The position numbers and the translations under genes were made by a program. The notes under the pieces were generated by a model that worked only from the letters and a program-made list of their open reading frames with translations, was not told the origin of the DNA and made no database searches. A stretch of 64,000 nucleotides of DNA, from positions 1-64,000 of the forward strand of contig NZ_ALWO02000023.1 of NCBI RefSeq assembly GCF_000295935.2, read 5' to 3'. Below, piece after piece: positions 46,571-55,802 of the stretch. Each line of letters starts with the position of its first letter. Position 1 is the stretch's first letter. The DNA comes from Indibacter alkaliphilus LW1 (GTDB taxonomy: Bacteria; Bacteroidota; Bacteroidia; Cytophagales; Cyclobacteriaceae).

Positions 46571-47358
46571 TTCCCAGGCCCCATATAGCAAAATGGAGGG
46601 ATCAAGCTCCCTGGACTACCAATGAGCAGGTAGAACAAGATCTGATTATATCCAGAGCATTGGTAGCACTTTTCTCTGATGAATTCCTAAGCGAAAATCT
46701 GGCATTCCGTGGGGGTACCGCACTACACAAACTCTACCTGAATCCGGCTCCAAGATATTCAGAGGACATTGACTTAGTCCAAATCAAAGAAGGTCCGATC
46801 AAGCCTATCCTACAGAGAATAGATAAAGTCATTACCTTTTTTGAAGAAGATAGAGTGGTTAAGCCCAAAGCCAACAATAACACGCTGCTTTATCGCTTCA
46901 ATTCTGAATATTCACCAGAAGTTCGGTTGAGACTAAAGATAGAGATCAATTGCCGGGAGCATTTCAATCTGCTTGGATGGAATTCATTTCCATTTTCTGT
47001 ATCAAATGAATGGTTTACAATGGGGAGTAACATTACCACATATCATTTAGATGAACTTCTGGGAACCAAGTTCCGGGCACTCTACCAACGTAAGAAGGGC
47101 AGGGATTTGTTTGATCTCTACTATGCCGGCCAACACGCAAAGTTGGATTATGACAAAATCATCCATTGTTACAATGCGTACATGAAGTTCGTGGTGGGCA
47201 CGCCGCCTAGCCAAAAGGAATTCCTGCTCAACATGGAGCTAAAGAAAAAGTCAGCACAGTTTTCGGGAGATATGGAGGGACTTCTCAACCCGAATCTGAA
47301 ATATGACCAGGAGGAGGCTTTTGAGTGGTTGTTTGATGAATTGGTACAAAGACTTTAA
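46567..47358 (+). CDS. abiEii: Nucleotidyltransferase AbiEii/AbiGii family toxin
   Basis: 263 residues of the DNA-polymerase-beta-like nucleotidyltransferase superfamily: FRGGTALHK (47-55), metal-binding Asp residues D67 and D69 in YSEDIDLV, and a KGRDLFDLYYA motif near 178-188. AbiEii toxins use NTPs, and relatives such as MenT modify tRNA. They halt growth, often on phage infection. Translation is coupled to abiEi. The module ends about 60 bases from a tRNA terminator. Confidence 0.9.
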   Translation: MIPRPHIAKWRDQAPWTTNEQVEQDLIISRALVALFSDEFLSENLAFRGGTALHKLYLNPAPRYSEDIDLVQIKEGPIKPILQRIDKVITFFEEDRVVKPKANNNTLLYRFNSEYSPEVRLRLKIEINCREHFNLLGWNSFPFSVSNEWFTMGSNITTYHLDELLGTKFRALYQRKKGRDLFDLYYAGQHAKLDYDKIIHCYNAYMKFVVGTPPSQKEFLLNMELKKKSAQFSGDMEGLLNPNLKYDQEEAFEWLFDELVQRL

Positions 47359-47415
47359 ACCATTCTGGCATGGATAAGAAAGCTGAGCTAAATAGACTGT
47401 TTCGTTTAATCCAAA

Positions 47416-47449
47416 AATAAAAAAGCCCTCCGTATTGAATACGAAGGGC
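47416..47449 (-). terminator. Terminator of the tRNA (CAT) gene
   Basis: On the minus strand GCCCT-T-CGTAT pairs with ATACG-G-AGGGC around a three-base loop with one mismatch, followed by six U. It starts six bases after the tRNA 3' end. Confidence 0.85.
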
Positions 47450-47454
47450 ATCTG

Positions 47455-47528
47455 TGGGCCCACCTGGGCTCGAACCAGGGACTTTCTGATTATGAGTCAG
47501 ATACTCTAACCAGCTGAGTTATAGGCCC
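47455..47528 (-). tRNA. tRNA with anticodon CAT (Met, or Ile2)
   Basis: Full cloverleaf on the minus strand: acceptor GGGCCTA/TGGGCCC with one G-U pair, D-arm, anticodon stem TCTGA/TCAGA with loop CTCATAA (anticodon CAT), T-arm CCTGG/CCAGG, discriminator A. CCA is not encoded. It lacks initiator features such as three G-C pairs in the anticodon stem, so it is elongator Met or the Ile2 tRNA modified by TilS. Sequence alone does not decide. Confidence 0.92.
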
Positions 47529-47606
47529 GGTTTTTTTAAGCATTTGACCTTGCTTTTGGGACTGCAATGTTACATATTTGGTTTTAATTTTACAACTTGA
47601 ATTCAA

Positions 47607-48239
47607 ATGAAAAAACTGGATAATATTGATTTTTTGATCTTTGATTTAGGAAACGTAATCATCGACATAGATTATGATTTCAGTATCAGAGAGTTGAAAA
47701 AAATACTCCCTGAACAAAAACATGACCTTGCCCCACAATTTTTCACCTCTACTTTTCATAAGCAGTATGAAAAGGGTGAAATCAGCAATGGGGAGTTTCG
47801 GGATGCAGTCAGAGAATTGTACCGCGAAAACTGGACTGATAGCCAAATAGACCATGTTTGGAACAGTCTTTTGATCAATATTCCCAATGAGAGACTGGAC
47901 TTATTGGATTCCCTGAGAAGTAAATTCAAAACTGCTATTTTGAGCAATACCAATGACATTCATATTGTAAAATTCAATCAGATGTTGAGTGAAGTTTCAG
48001 AACTAAATTCCATCTATGATTTATGTGACGATGTTTTTTTAAGCCATGAAATGGGGCTTGCAAAACCAGATACAGCTATTTATAAAAAAGTTTTGTCCTC
48101 ATTAAATGCTGATGCCGAAAAAACTATTTTCTTTGATGATCTTGAAGCCAATGTGAAAGGGGCCCAAAAAACCGGAATGAATGCTGTACAAATTACCCAT
48201 CCAAAGGCGCTGATTGAATTTTTTGTAGATGTACAATAA
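47607..48239 (+). CDS. HAD family hydrolase (YihX-like)
   Basis: 210 residues of HAD subfamily IA. Motif I is FDLGNVI with nucleophile Asp13; motif II is ILSNTND; the Lys is in GLAKPD and the acidic motif IV in FFDDLEANV. The DLGNV variant matches the YihX glucose-1-phosphate phosphatase group, so a cytoplasmic sugar-phosphatase role is likely but unproven. It overlaps the site-2 protease gene by 11 bases. Confidence 0.87.
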   Translation: MKKLDNIDFLIFDLGNVIIDIDYDFSIRELKKILPEQKHDLAPQFFTSTFHKQYEKGEISNGEFRDAVRELYRENWTDSQIDHVWNSLLINIPNERLDLLDSLRSKFKTAILSNTNDIHIVKFNQMLSEVSELNSIYDLCDDVFLSHEMGLAKPDTAIYKKVLSSLNADAEKTIFFDDLEANVKGAQKTGMNAVQITHPKALIEFFVDVQ

Positions 48240-49344
48240 AAAAGAGTATCTCCGGCATGCGCTTTTATTTATAGCGACTGTCATAACAGCCACTTTTGCA
48301 GGAGGTGAGTGGCTTTTTGGCCGGTCAATATTGGGTAAGGAGGAGCATTTTCTCAATTGGGAATATTTTCTAAAGTCCCTGCATTTTTCCATTCCGTTTA
48401 TAGGAATACTCTTGATACATGAATTGGGGCATTTATTTGCATCCATTCACCATAATGTGAAATCTTCCCTTCCTTATTTTATTCCAGGCTGGTTGGGTTT
48501 CTTAAGCGCTCCTTCCATAGGTACTTTTGGTGCTGTCATTCAGGTAAAGAGTTACATTCAGAGCCGTAAAAAGTTTTTTGATATTGGAATTGCAGGACCA
48601 TTAGCCGGATTTGTCATTGCGCTAGGGGTGCTTTATTACGGTTTCACCAATCTGCCAGATGCAGATTATATATATCAAATACATCCAGAATATCTTGATC
48701 CTGAATTTGAAGGGCATTCTCCTGAAGATGGGTATATTAGTTTGGAAATAGGTTATAATCTTCTTTTTTGGGGAATGGAAAAAGTGTTTGCTGATCCTGA
48801 AAAGATGCCCGTAATGTCTGAAATTATTCACTTCCCATATTTATTTGCAGGATATTTGGCCTTGTTTTTCACTGCTTTGAATTTGCTGCCTATTGGGCAG
48901 TTGGATGGAGGACACATTATTTTCGGACTTTTTCCCAGAAAGCATAGAATAATTTCCCTTGTGGCTTATACCGCCTTTATGTTTTATGCAGGTTTAGGCA
49001 TTATCAACCCTTTCCAATCAGTCAATGAACTTTTGATCAGGATTCCTTTATATATTGGATTTCTGTATATCTGTTACCGAAGGGTAGAGCTTAGCACTCA
49101 GTCAAAATGGGCATTGATTCTGTTGATAGTGGCTACCCAGTACTCCATAGTGAATATCTGGCCTGGGGTGGAGGGCTATGCAGGTTGGCTGCTCTTTGGC
49201 TTGCTCTTGGGAAGGTTTATGGGGGTTGACCACCCTGAAGTAAGTGGCTATAAAAAATTGGATCGGAACAGACAGATTTTAGGCTGGATTGCAATCTTGA
49301 TATTTTTGCTTTGCTTTACGCCGCAACCCTTTATAATGGAATAA
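48229..49344 (+). CDS. Site-2 protease family (M50) membrane metalloprotease
   Basis: 371 residues with about 8 membrane segments. The zinc motif is HELGH (H64, E65, H68) in a membrane helix, and the third ligand is in LNLLPIGQLDGGH. No PDZ domain is present. The family cleaves membrane-embedded substrates such as anti-sigma factors; the substrate here is unknown. Translation is coupled to the HAD gene by the 11-base overlap. Confidence 0.9.
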   Translation: MYNKKEYLRHALLFIATVITATFAGGEWLFGRSILGKEEHFLNWEYFLKSLHFSIPFIGILLIHELGHLFASIHHNVKSSLPYFIPGWLGFLSAPSIGTFGAVIQVKSYIQSRKKFFDIGIAGPLAGFVIALGVLYYGFTNLPDADYIYQIHPEYLDPEFEGHSPEDGYISLEIGYNLLFWGMEKVFADPEKMPVMSEIIHFPYLFAGYLALFFTALNLLPIGQLDGGHIIFGLFPRKHRIISLVAYTAFMFYAGLGIINPFQSVNELLIRIPLYIGFLYICYRRVELSTQSKWALILLIVATQYSIVNIWPGVEGYAGWLLFGLLLGRFMGVDHPEVSGYKKLDRNRQILGWIAILIFLLCFTPQPFIME

Positions 49345-49371
49345 AAAAGCCCTTTGATCAAGGGCCTTTTT
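49343..49371. terminator. Bidirectional terminator, protease / rhodanese genes
   Basis: AAAAAAGCCCTT, a five-base loop, then AAGGGC and CTTTTT. It begins at the stop codon of the protease gene. A run and T run flank it, so it can act on both strands. Confidence 0.82.
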
Positions 49372-49393
49372 GTATGATTGATATGAAGATTAA

Positions 49394-49705
49394 TTAACCT
49401 TCCTCTTCTTCCATGCTACGGTAGGCCATGATACCTCCAAGAAGGTTTCTGACTTTGGAAAAACCCTTAGTTTCCAAAAACTTTTTGGCATTCCCACTTC
49501 TAGCTCCTGATCGGCATTGCATGACGATTTCTTGGTCCTTATAGCTTTCTAATTCTTCCAGTTCATGAGGTAATTGGGCAAGAGGGATATTTTTGGCTCC
49601 AAGATTGTCTTCTTCATACTCCCATTCCTCCCTGACATCGATAAAAAGAAACTCATCTCCATTTTGAAGTTTTTCCCTTAATTCTGATACTGTAATATCT
49701 TCCAT
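49394..49705 (-). CDS. Rhodanese-like domain protein
   Basis: 103 residues, a single rhodanese domain with active-site loop CRSGARS starting at Cys64. No signal peptide, so cytoplasmic. It could carry persulfide sulfur, a need of MnmA in this genome, though no link is shown. It lies 4 bases downstream of the T9SS gene and is the last gene of a three-gene operon. Confidence 0.9.
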   Translation of the reverse strand: MEDITVSELREKLQNGDEFLFIDVREEWEYEEDNLGAKNIPLAQLPHELEELESYKDQEIVMQCRSGARSGNAKKFLETKGFSKVRNLLGGIMAYRSMEEEEG

Positions 49706-49709
49706 GTTA

Positions 49710-51551
49710 TTATCTGACTAGTATTCTTTTAGAAATAGATTTTTCTCCCTGCAAAAGTTTTAATACATAAACACCTTTCTGCAGTCCTGTAAAATTAATA
49801 ATTTTTACTTCTGAATCTGATTCTAATGGCAAATTCAGTTCTCTTCCATAAGGATCAACTATATTGATGGCATCTGTATCACCTTCTATGAAAAGCCTTT
49901 CAGTAACAGGGTTGGGATATATCCTTAGCTTGCTTTCTTCATCTTCGGACTCTTCTTCTACAATAGGGGTCTGGCTAAGGTGAACACGGATCATCAATGA
50001 TCCTTCTACGAGTTCGTTCTGTTGCCAAGGACCTGCTACATTAAAGAAAATTTCCCTGCCATTATCAAAAGTTTTGTCCAAACCTACGTGGATAAAGTCA
50101 TTGGTAAACTGGGTGAAACCCACAAAGAAAAAATCTGAAACAAGCACATTTTCCTCCAATTCGAAATAGGAAAACTCCTCAACATCTTCTTTTTCCGGAA
50201 TAAATATCTCCTGTACAAATACAGGGTCTGCCTGCAGGTCTTGCCAGATACTCAAATCAATGATTTGATTGGCTTGACTTTGGTTGGTAAAGTTGATACT
50301 GATGCCTTTGATATAAACATTCCCGGAAGATTCAAACCTGTTCACCAAACTCCCTGATCTTTGGTTAATGCCGGCAGAATAGTCCACTTTCCCATCATCA
50401 TAGGCGAAGTAGTCTCTGAATGAAATGACTGATCTTACGGTATCATTGACCCGTAAATTGATTTCATCGTAGAAAACACTATCTCCATTTACAACCTGGA
50501 ATAAGTTTAAGTCTCCAGAACTGATATAAGTAGTGATTTCGTAATCGGTTTCTACTTCAGGAAAAGACAAATTTTCTATTTCATTGCTTTCGAAAATCCT
50601 TCTTTCCGATCCTAGCGGGACAGGGTTGAAAGGAGTATTGTTGTTTATCCTGTTGATCAGACTATTGTCATTTTTATCCCTGACTTCTATACTGTATTCC
50701 ATAGCCCTGAATCTATTTTCAAGGTTTTTGAACTCATTGCCAGTTCTGTTCCAAAAACTGCCTTCAATATTGGTAGCCTCGAACAACGGAATTGCAGAAT
50801 ATTTGGAAGTAGGTCTGATGTTGTCTTGAGTAAGTGCTCTATCAGGATAAAATATGTCGTTGGTACTTCTGTTTTTATTAAGATAAACATAGTCTATTAG
50901 CCAACTGTCAAAAGGTCCTGAAGCTCTACCACTGATCTGAAATCTGAATTGAAAATTTTCATGTTGAAAATCAGGTCCGACCTGTATCATTTCTTGGGTA
51001 AAAAAGAATTGCTCTGCCGGGAGGTCTCCTGCCATTTCCCAAACAGAAATCCAGTTGTCAAGTGTGTCCCTAAAGAAAAGTGTGATATTATCGTTGAAGT
51101 CCGGCATTTCGGCTTTGCCTCCGGCTTGCCAAAAAAAACTTAAAAACACAGTATTGGACTCTTCTTCTGAAATTCCTGATAAGTCTATTACTCTTGAATT
51201 GATCGCGTCTGTTAATCCCTGTTCTACCAAAACATTGGAGTAGGGTCTACCTCTCTCATCCACTCCATCCAGCAAAAGGACTCCAAGTGTAGGAGCTGCA
51301 TTGCCTACAGTAAAAGATTGAGTAGCGCCCTCATTGATCCATTTGGTACTGTCAATTCCTCGGGTCGAAAAATCATCCCAAAACGGTAAACTCAATTTTT
51401 CTTCCAATTGTCTATGAAGATTGGACTCTATATCGCCTTTCTTTTTGTGAACAGGAGTTGGAAGTTGCTGGAATTGAGCAAAGGCAGATTGTTCTATGCC
51501 GATTAAAAGCATGAGCAGGATACATATGAATATGTTTCCTTTGGCCTGCAT
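49710..51551 (-). CDS. Secreted protein with type IX secretion C-terminal domain
   Basis: 613 residues with a signal peptide ending near QSAFAQ. The long beta-rich middle has no recognised enzyme domain. The C-terminus has the T9SS type A sorting features IYPNPVTERLFI, a GREL turn and ending GVYVLKLLQGEKSISKRILVR (split over strands). It should be exported through the outer membrane and attached to the surface. It is 1 base from the PASTA gene upstream and 4 from the rhodanese gene downstream. Confidence 0.87.
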   Translation of the reverse strand: MQAKGNIFICILLMLLIGIEQSAFAQFQQLPTPVHKKKGDIESNLHRQLEEKLSLPFWDDFSTRGIDSTKWINEGATQSFTVGNAAPTLGVLLLDGVDERGRPYSNVLVEQGLTDAINSRVIDLSGISEEESNTVFLSFFWQAGGKAEMPDFNDNITLFFRDTLDNWISVWEMAGDLPAEQFFFTQEMIQVGPDFQHENFQFRFQISGRASGPFDSWLIDYVYLNKNRSTNDIFYPDRALTQDNIRPTSKYSAIPLFEATNIEGSFWNRTGNEFKNLENRFRAMEYSIEVRDKNDNSLINRINNNTPFNPVPLGSERRIFESNEIENLSFPEVETDYEITTYISSGDLNLFQVVNGDSVFYDEINLRVNDTVRSVISFRDYFAYDDGKVDYSAGINQRSGSLVNRFESSGNVYIKGISINFTNQSQANQIIDLSIWQDLQADPVFVQEIFIPEKEDVEEFSYFELEENVLVSDFFFVGFTQFTNDFIHVGLDKTFDNGREIFFNVAGPWQQNELVEGSLMIRVHLSQTPIVEEESEDEESKLRIYPNPVTERLFIEGDTDAINIVDPYGRELNLPLESDSEVKIINFTGLQKGVYVLKLLQGEKSISKRILVR

Positions 51552-51552
51552 A

Positions 51553-52326
51553 CTAGAAGTTTGAGTTTCTGCTAAGATCTGAGATCCAAACCTCTATAGG
51601 GTCACCAGTTCTGACTTCAGCACCGGCAGGAGGATTTTGTAGGATAATTGTTCCCTGAGGGACTGAGTCAGTTTGAACATAATTGATATTTCCCATTCTA
51701 AGTCCGGATCCTATTATCAAAAACTCCCCATCTACTTCATCCATACCAATTAGATTCGGCACATCTAATATTTGATTTCCAAGACCATCCCCAACTACTA
51801 GGTCGATTTGGGAACCTTTGGGTATTTCAAAACCTTCCCGTATACTTCTGCCTCTGTATTTTTGCTCCAAGACTACATTGATCCCAATGTCAGGAACATA
51901 GACGATTTCTCCACGGACCAAACCTATGTTGGCGATGATTTCCTGAGCATTTTTCAAGGGACTGTTTACAAGATTTGGCATTTTAATCAAAGGCGCATTT
52001 TTGGCATTGAGGGTAATATAAATTTTTCTGCCGTTTTTTACCTTATTTCCTGCTTTGGGGTTTTGTTTCAAAACTGAAAGAGGTTTTAATTCATTATTGA
52101 AACCACTATCCAAGGTAATTTCATAACGTAGATTTCTTTCTTTAAGAAAATCATCCAATTGCTCAAACTCATAACCTTCCAGGTCTGGTACAGTAACTGT
52201 TTGTCCATGATTGGTATATGATGGAAGAAAAACTTTTAGAAACAAGAATGCAAGAGTGATTACTATGGTAATCACCAATGCAAGGTGAATAGCGATTTTT
52301 TTTGAAGCGTCTTTAAACTTGCTCAT
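51553..52326 (-). CDS. PASTA domain membrane protein
   Basis: 257 residues: a short cytoplasmic tail, one membrane segment (about 12-34) and three PASTA repeats (about 43-110, 113-182, 185-252), each ending in a PxGxxVxxG-type strand such as NPPAGAEVRTGDPI. No kinase domain is present. PASTA domains bind peptidoglycan fragments or partner proteins, so it is an inner-membrane or periplasmic sensor or scaffold. It is first in the operon with the T9SS and rhodanese genes. Confidence 0.9.
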   Translation of the reverse strand: MSKFKDASKKIAIHLALVITIVITLAFLFLKVFLPSYTNHGQTVTVPDLEGYEFEQLDDFLKERNLRYEITLDSGFNNELKPLSVLKQNPKAGNKVKNGRKIYITLNAKNAPLIKMPNLVNSPLKNAQEIIANIGLVRGEIVYVPDIGINVVLEQKYRGRSIREGFEIPKGSQIDLVVGDGLGNQILDVPNLIGMDEVDGEFLIIGSGLRMGNINYVQTDSVPQGTIILQNPPAGAEVRTGDPIEVWISDLSRNSNF

Positions 52327-52385
52327 GCAAAAAGGATATTTTTTGACTAACGAATAAAGGTAGAATTAATTTATAATTTGTTTGG

Positions 52386-52393
52386 CAAATCTA
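52386..52393 (-). promoter_or_regulatory. Bacteroidota -7 box for the PASTA operon
   Basis: The minus strand reads TAGATTTG, matching TAnnTTTG, 60 bases before the PASTA ATG. No clear -33 box was found. Confidence 0.5.
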
Positions 52394-52436
52394 TCAATAA
52401 GCCGACAAGAAATCAGCCAATTTGTTTTAAAAAAGG

Positions 52437-52474
52437 AAAAGCCTGAAAACAAAATGTGCTTTCAGGCTTTTTTT
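52437..52474 (-). terminator. Terminator of the Mrp-NifU-M43 operon
   Basis: AAAAGCCTGAAA (52437-52448) pairs with TTTCAGGCTTTT (52460-52471). It lies 15 bases after the protease stop on the minus strand. Confidence 0.88.
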
Positions 52475-52488
52475 GACTCTCTTTGACA

Positions 52489-55400
52489 TCAGTGAATGAT
52501 CAAACGTCTCGTTTCAGTCACCGAATTGCTGGTGATTTTTACAACAAAAAGACCTTTGGAAAATAAATCTGTACTGAAGGTATAGGTTTGGTTCAAAGTA
52601 TTTGGATAATCCACATCATGAACCAATTGACCAGTGGCGGAGGTAATTTGAATATTTACATTTTCAAAGGTGTTGAAGTTAAACACAATATTGAAGTAAT
52701 CTCTGGCAGGATTTGGGTATATGACCGTATTGCCCAAACCAGGGTCTACAGGTTCAGGATTAGCAGAAAGGAATAGTTCAATATTATTGATATAGGCCGT
52801 GCTGTTCGTTTCTGAAGTATTTTCCAGGACAATGGCAACACGAACTGACCTTTCACCTGCGTAATCAGTAAGATTAACATATTGCCTATCGAAATCTTCC
52901 CTTTGGTTTGGGTTAGCTTCAGGAGAACCTGAAGTATTCAAATCAGAACCATTTTTTCGGAATACTTCTATGTAGTTGGTACCACCATCTTTACTGGCAA
53001 GTACTTTTAATCTTGTGTTTTCGGCTATTTGCCCTGATGCAAAATCGAAGAATAAAGCGGCCTGTCTGTTTTCTGATAAATCAAAAAGAGGTGAACCTAT
53101 CCAATAGGAATTATTTTCACCGCTGTCTTCAAGCCTGACAAGGTTTTCACCCGAATCGCCAGATTGAATAGGGGTAATTTCCCAATTTGTATTGTTTTCT
53201 TCAGGATTTACCACAACCCAAGGTGATAAAACAGTGGTGTTGTTGAAGTTTTGTCTGAATGGAACCCGTGATGTATTAGAATTGATCACAACAAACCTTG
53301 ACAACACATCTGAAGTACCTGGATTTTGATCAAAATTAGGGAAGTCCATAGTATAGGTCAACCTATTCAATCCATCAATAGTTGGACCTAATGGCACATT
53401 GACATTGATACTGTCGCCGGGTTGCAGGCCAATACCCCTGCCTATATAAGAAGTGGTAGAGCCATTGCCTAACCTTCGCCTGAAAATAAAGCCATCTACA
53501 GGAAGGTTTCCGGTATTGACAGCTCTTATAGTTTCTTGTTCATGGCCACCCGTAGAGATAGGTGTAGGGCTTGTTAGCTCGGTTAATGTAACCCCATACT
53601 GATAGATTTCTTCAGGAAGTATTTCAATATCCTTGATATAAAGATTGTTTCCATATCCATTTCTATTGATAAAGGCAATCCTCACATTTCCTAAATCTGC
53701 AAAAGGGGCAAGATTTACAATCTCCCTTCTAAATTGGTTTTCCCTAGTTGGCAAAAAGAAATCCAATGTCGGTGATACAGTCTGTAAAAACTGTCTGTCT
53801 TTATTATAAGGGGCCGTGGAGATAGGGAAAAGATTTCCACAATCATCAGAAACAGCTATAATCAAATTGTCCCCAAAGCCCTGTGCATTATAAGGCGCAT
53901 AGGCCATATTGAAGGTCAATTGTGTATTTGGAAATTCACTGAGATTTATTTGTGGAGAAATAAGGAAATCAAGTTGTTCAAATGCCTCATATTCGTAATT
54001 TCTGATTTGGATGACTTGTTGGATATTGCCATCTAAAGTAACTTCTCCCACTTCCCAGGTAAGGCTGTCATCTGGATTTCTTATTACCCATAAATCTTCC
54101 AAATCTCTGAAAGCAAAGCTGTAAGGTTGGCTAATTGTTGGTTGAAGTTTTGGAAAGGAAACAACAGACCTGCTTACTGTTTCAGGATCATCGACATCGT
54201 TGACCCTAATAATATTTGCCTGAAACTCATCTCCATCACCTTGTAATTCTATTGGAGCAAAACTCACAGTAGTAGTATCACCCAATGCAAGATTTAAATT
54301 AAAGTCTTTGGTCTCGACTACATTACCATTGAGTAATATTTCAATTCTTGTAAAATTGATAACATTTTCACCTCTGTTTCTTAAAAGTAATTGGGGAATC
54401 ACAGTCAAATCACACAAAAGGTCAGAAGGATTTAACAACCTGTCAATAGAAAGATTATTGGGGAAAAGAGGTGGTTCTCTAGTAGCTCGTCCATTGACCA
54501 AGCTTGCCCTTCTAGGACTGTTAGCGAGCACCACATTGAATCTTTCCACTTGTCCTTGAGTGAAAATATTCATACATGCATCTGTAGTATAGTCCATGTA
54601 ATTTTCAGACATGTCTCTACTTTCACAAGTGAATCGTGGACTATCTATTCTACAGACGAAGTTAGGTCCGTCCTGATTGGGCGTATCCTCTACAAAATCA
54701 TCTGCATTGCAATTTCCGTCTCCCCAAATATGCCGCAGACCTAAAAAATGTCCAATTTCGTGAGTAAGCGTTCTTCCCCTGGCATTAGCATTGGCATTTC
54801 CTCCTTCCCCAAACCAGGCAGAGGTAACAAACACACCGTCTATTTCTCTTGGGAATACAATAGCTCCTAAGCCAGGTAAATCTGCTAAAGGAGGGCTTGC
54901 CCAACCCAGAACGTTACCTGCTATAGGAGCCACCCAGATGTTAAGGTAATCTTCAGCTGGCCAATAGGAAATCTCACTTAATAGCTGAGCATCAGAAATT
55001 GCCGTGTAGGTGTTTTTTGTTCCCTGTACCCTAAGAATTCCATCGGTGGGTAAGCCTTCTGGATCTTGTTTGGCCAAAACAAATTCAATATTAGAATCAG
55101 CGGCTACTCCCAGAAACTCTTGTGATGTATTGGACGCGTCAGGGTTCTGCCTTCTAAAATCTTCATTTATAATTCTGATTTGATTGAGAATCTGTTCTTC
55201 AGGAAGATTTCTGCCAACACCTATTTCCTCACCATTGTGTATTACGTGAACTACCACAGGAATTACCCGGACGTCTTCTTCCATGCTTCTTTGGATAGAT
55301 GGCGATTTCCTTAAATCATCGACTTTGCCCTGCATCCAAGATTCGAAATATTCTCTGGAACCCACTACTCCGATTCTTTCTTCTATCATTTGTTCCATGT

Positions 55401-55533
55401 GGACGGCTGCACACTTTTCATCATGGATGTGTTGATACACCTGTCCAAAAAATTGTTGGGCTGAGGCAATGGGAAGACAAAAAAAGAGGAATAAGAGTAA
55501 GATTGAACTTACCCTTATTCCTGATTGATTCAT
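52489..55533 (-). CDS. M43 (pappalysin-type) metalloprotease with T9SS sorting domain
   Basis: 1014 residues with a signal peptide ending near PIASAQ. The metzincin zinc motif HEIGHFLGLRH starts at H258, followed by a Met-turn-like NYMDYTTD; this is the M43 pattern. The middle holds beta-sandwich, MAM-like segments. The C-terminus (YPNPARDYFNIVF..., ending TRRLIIH) is a T9SS type A sorting signal. It should be a secreted or surface protease. The start at 55533 gives the signal peptide and a 16-base gap to nifU; 55566 would overlap it. Confidence 0.9.
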   Translation of the reverse strand: MNQSGIRVSSILLLFLFFCLPIASAQQFFGQVYQHIHDEKCAAVHMEQMIEERIGVVGSREYFESWMQGKVDDLRKSPSIQRSMEEDVRVIPVVVHVIHNGEEIGVGRNLPEEQILNQIRIINEDFRRQNPDASNTSQEFLGVAADSNIEFVLAKQDPEGLPTDGILRVQGTKNTYTAISDAQLLSEISYWPAEDYLNIWVAPIAGNVLGWASPPLADLPGLGAIVFPREIDGVFVTSAWFGEGGNANANARGRTLTHEIGHFLGLRHIWGDGNCNADDFVEDTPNQDGPNFVCRIDSPRFTCESRDMSENYMDYTTDACMNIFTQGQVERFNVVLANSPRRASLVNGRATREPPLFPNNLSIDRLLNPSDLLCDLTVIPQLLLRNRGENVINFTRIEILLNGNVVETKDFNLNLALGDTTTVSFAPIELQGDGDEFQANIIRVNDVDDPETVSRSVVSFPKLQPTISQPYSFAFRDLEDLWVIRNPDDSLTWEVGEVTLDGNIQQVIQIRNYEYEAFEQLDFLISPQINLSEFPNTQLTFNMAYAPYNAQGFGDNLIIAVSDDCGNLFPISTAPYNKDRQFLQTVSPTLDFFLPTRENQFRREIVNLAPFADLGNVRIAFINRNGYGNNLYIKDIEILPEEIYQYGVTLTELTSPTPISTGGHEQETIRAVNTGNLPVDGFIFRRRLGNGSTTSYIGRGIGLQPGDSINVNVPLGPTIDGLNRLTYTMDFPNFDQNPGTSDVLSRFVVINSNTSRVPFRQNFNNTTVLSPWVVVNPEENNTNWEITPIQSGDSGENLVRLEDSGENNSYWIGSPLFDLSENRQAALFFDFASGQIAENTRLKVLASKDGGTNYIEVFRKNGSDLNTSGSPEANPNQREDFDRQYVNLTDYAGERSVRVAIVLENTSETNSTAYINNIELFLSANPEPVDPGLGNTVIYPNPARDYFNIVFNFNTFENVNIQITSATGQLVHDVDYPNTLNQTYTFSTDLFSKGLFVVKITSNSVTETRRLIIH

Positions 55534-55549
55534 TTTTGAATTAAATATC

Positions 55550-55798
55550 TTAGGCAACCGCAACATTTACAGCCTCTACTTTAATGATTTCGGGGATATC
55601 CCTTTTGATTGCCTCCTCAACTCCCGCCTTTAAGGTCATAGTTGACATTGGGCAGGAACTACAAGTTCCTGTAAGTTCTAACTTCAAAACCTTCTCTTTG
55701 GTTATTTCTACTATCCTAACATTCCCTCCATCTGCTTCCAAATAGGGGCGGATGGTATCTAATGCTTTTTCTACTCTGTCTATCAATTCGACTTCCAT
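55550..55798 (-). CDS. NifU family Fe-S scaffold protein
   Basis: 82 residues, the C-terminal NifU domain alone, with ADGGNV (22-27) and the cluster-binding C46-S-S-C49. It carries Fe-S clusters to target proteins in the cytoplasm. It lies 4 bases after the Mrp-type ATPase gene, another Fe-S carrier, and the two are surely co-transcribed. Confidence 0.94.
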   Translation of the reverse strand: MEVELIDRVEKALDTIRPYLEADGGNVRIVEITKEKVLKLELTGTCSSCPMSTMTLKAGVEEAIKRDIPEIIKVEAVNVAVA

Positions 55799-55802
55799 AT
55801 AC

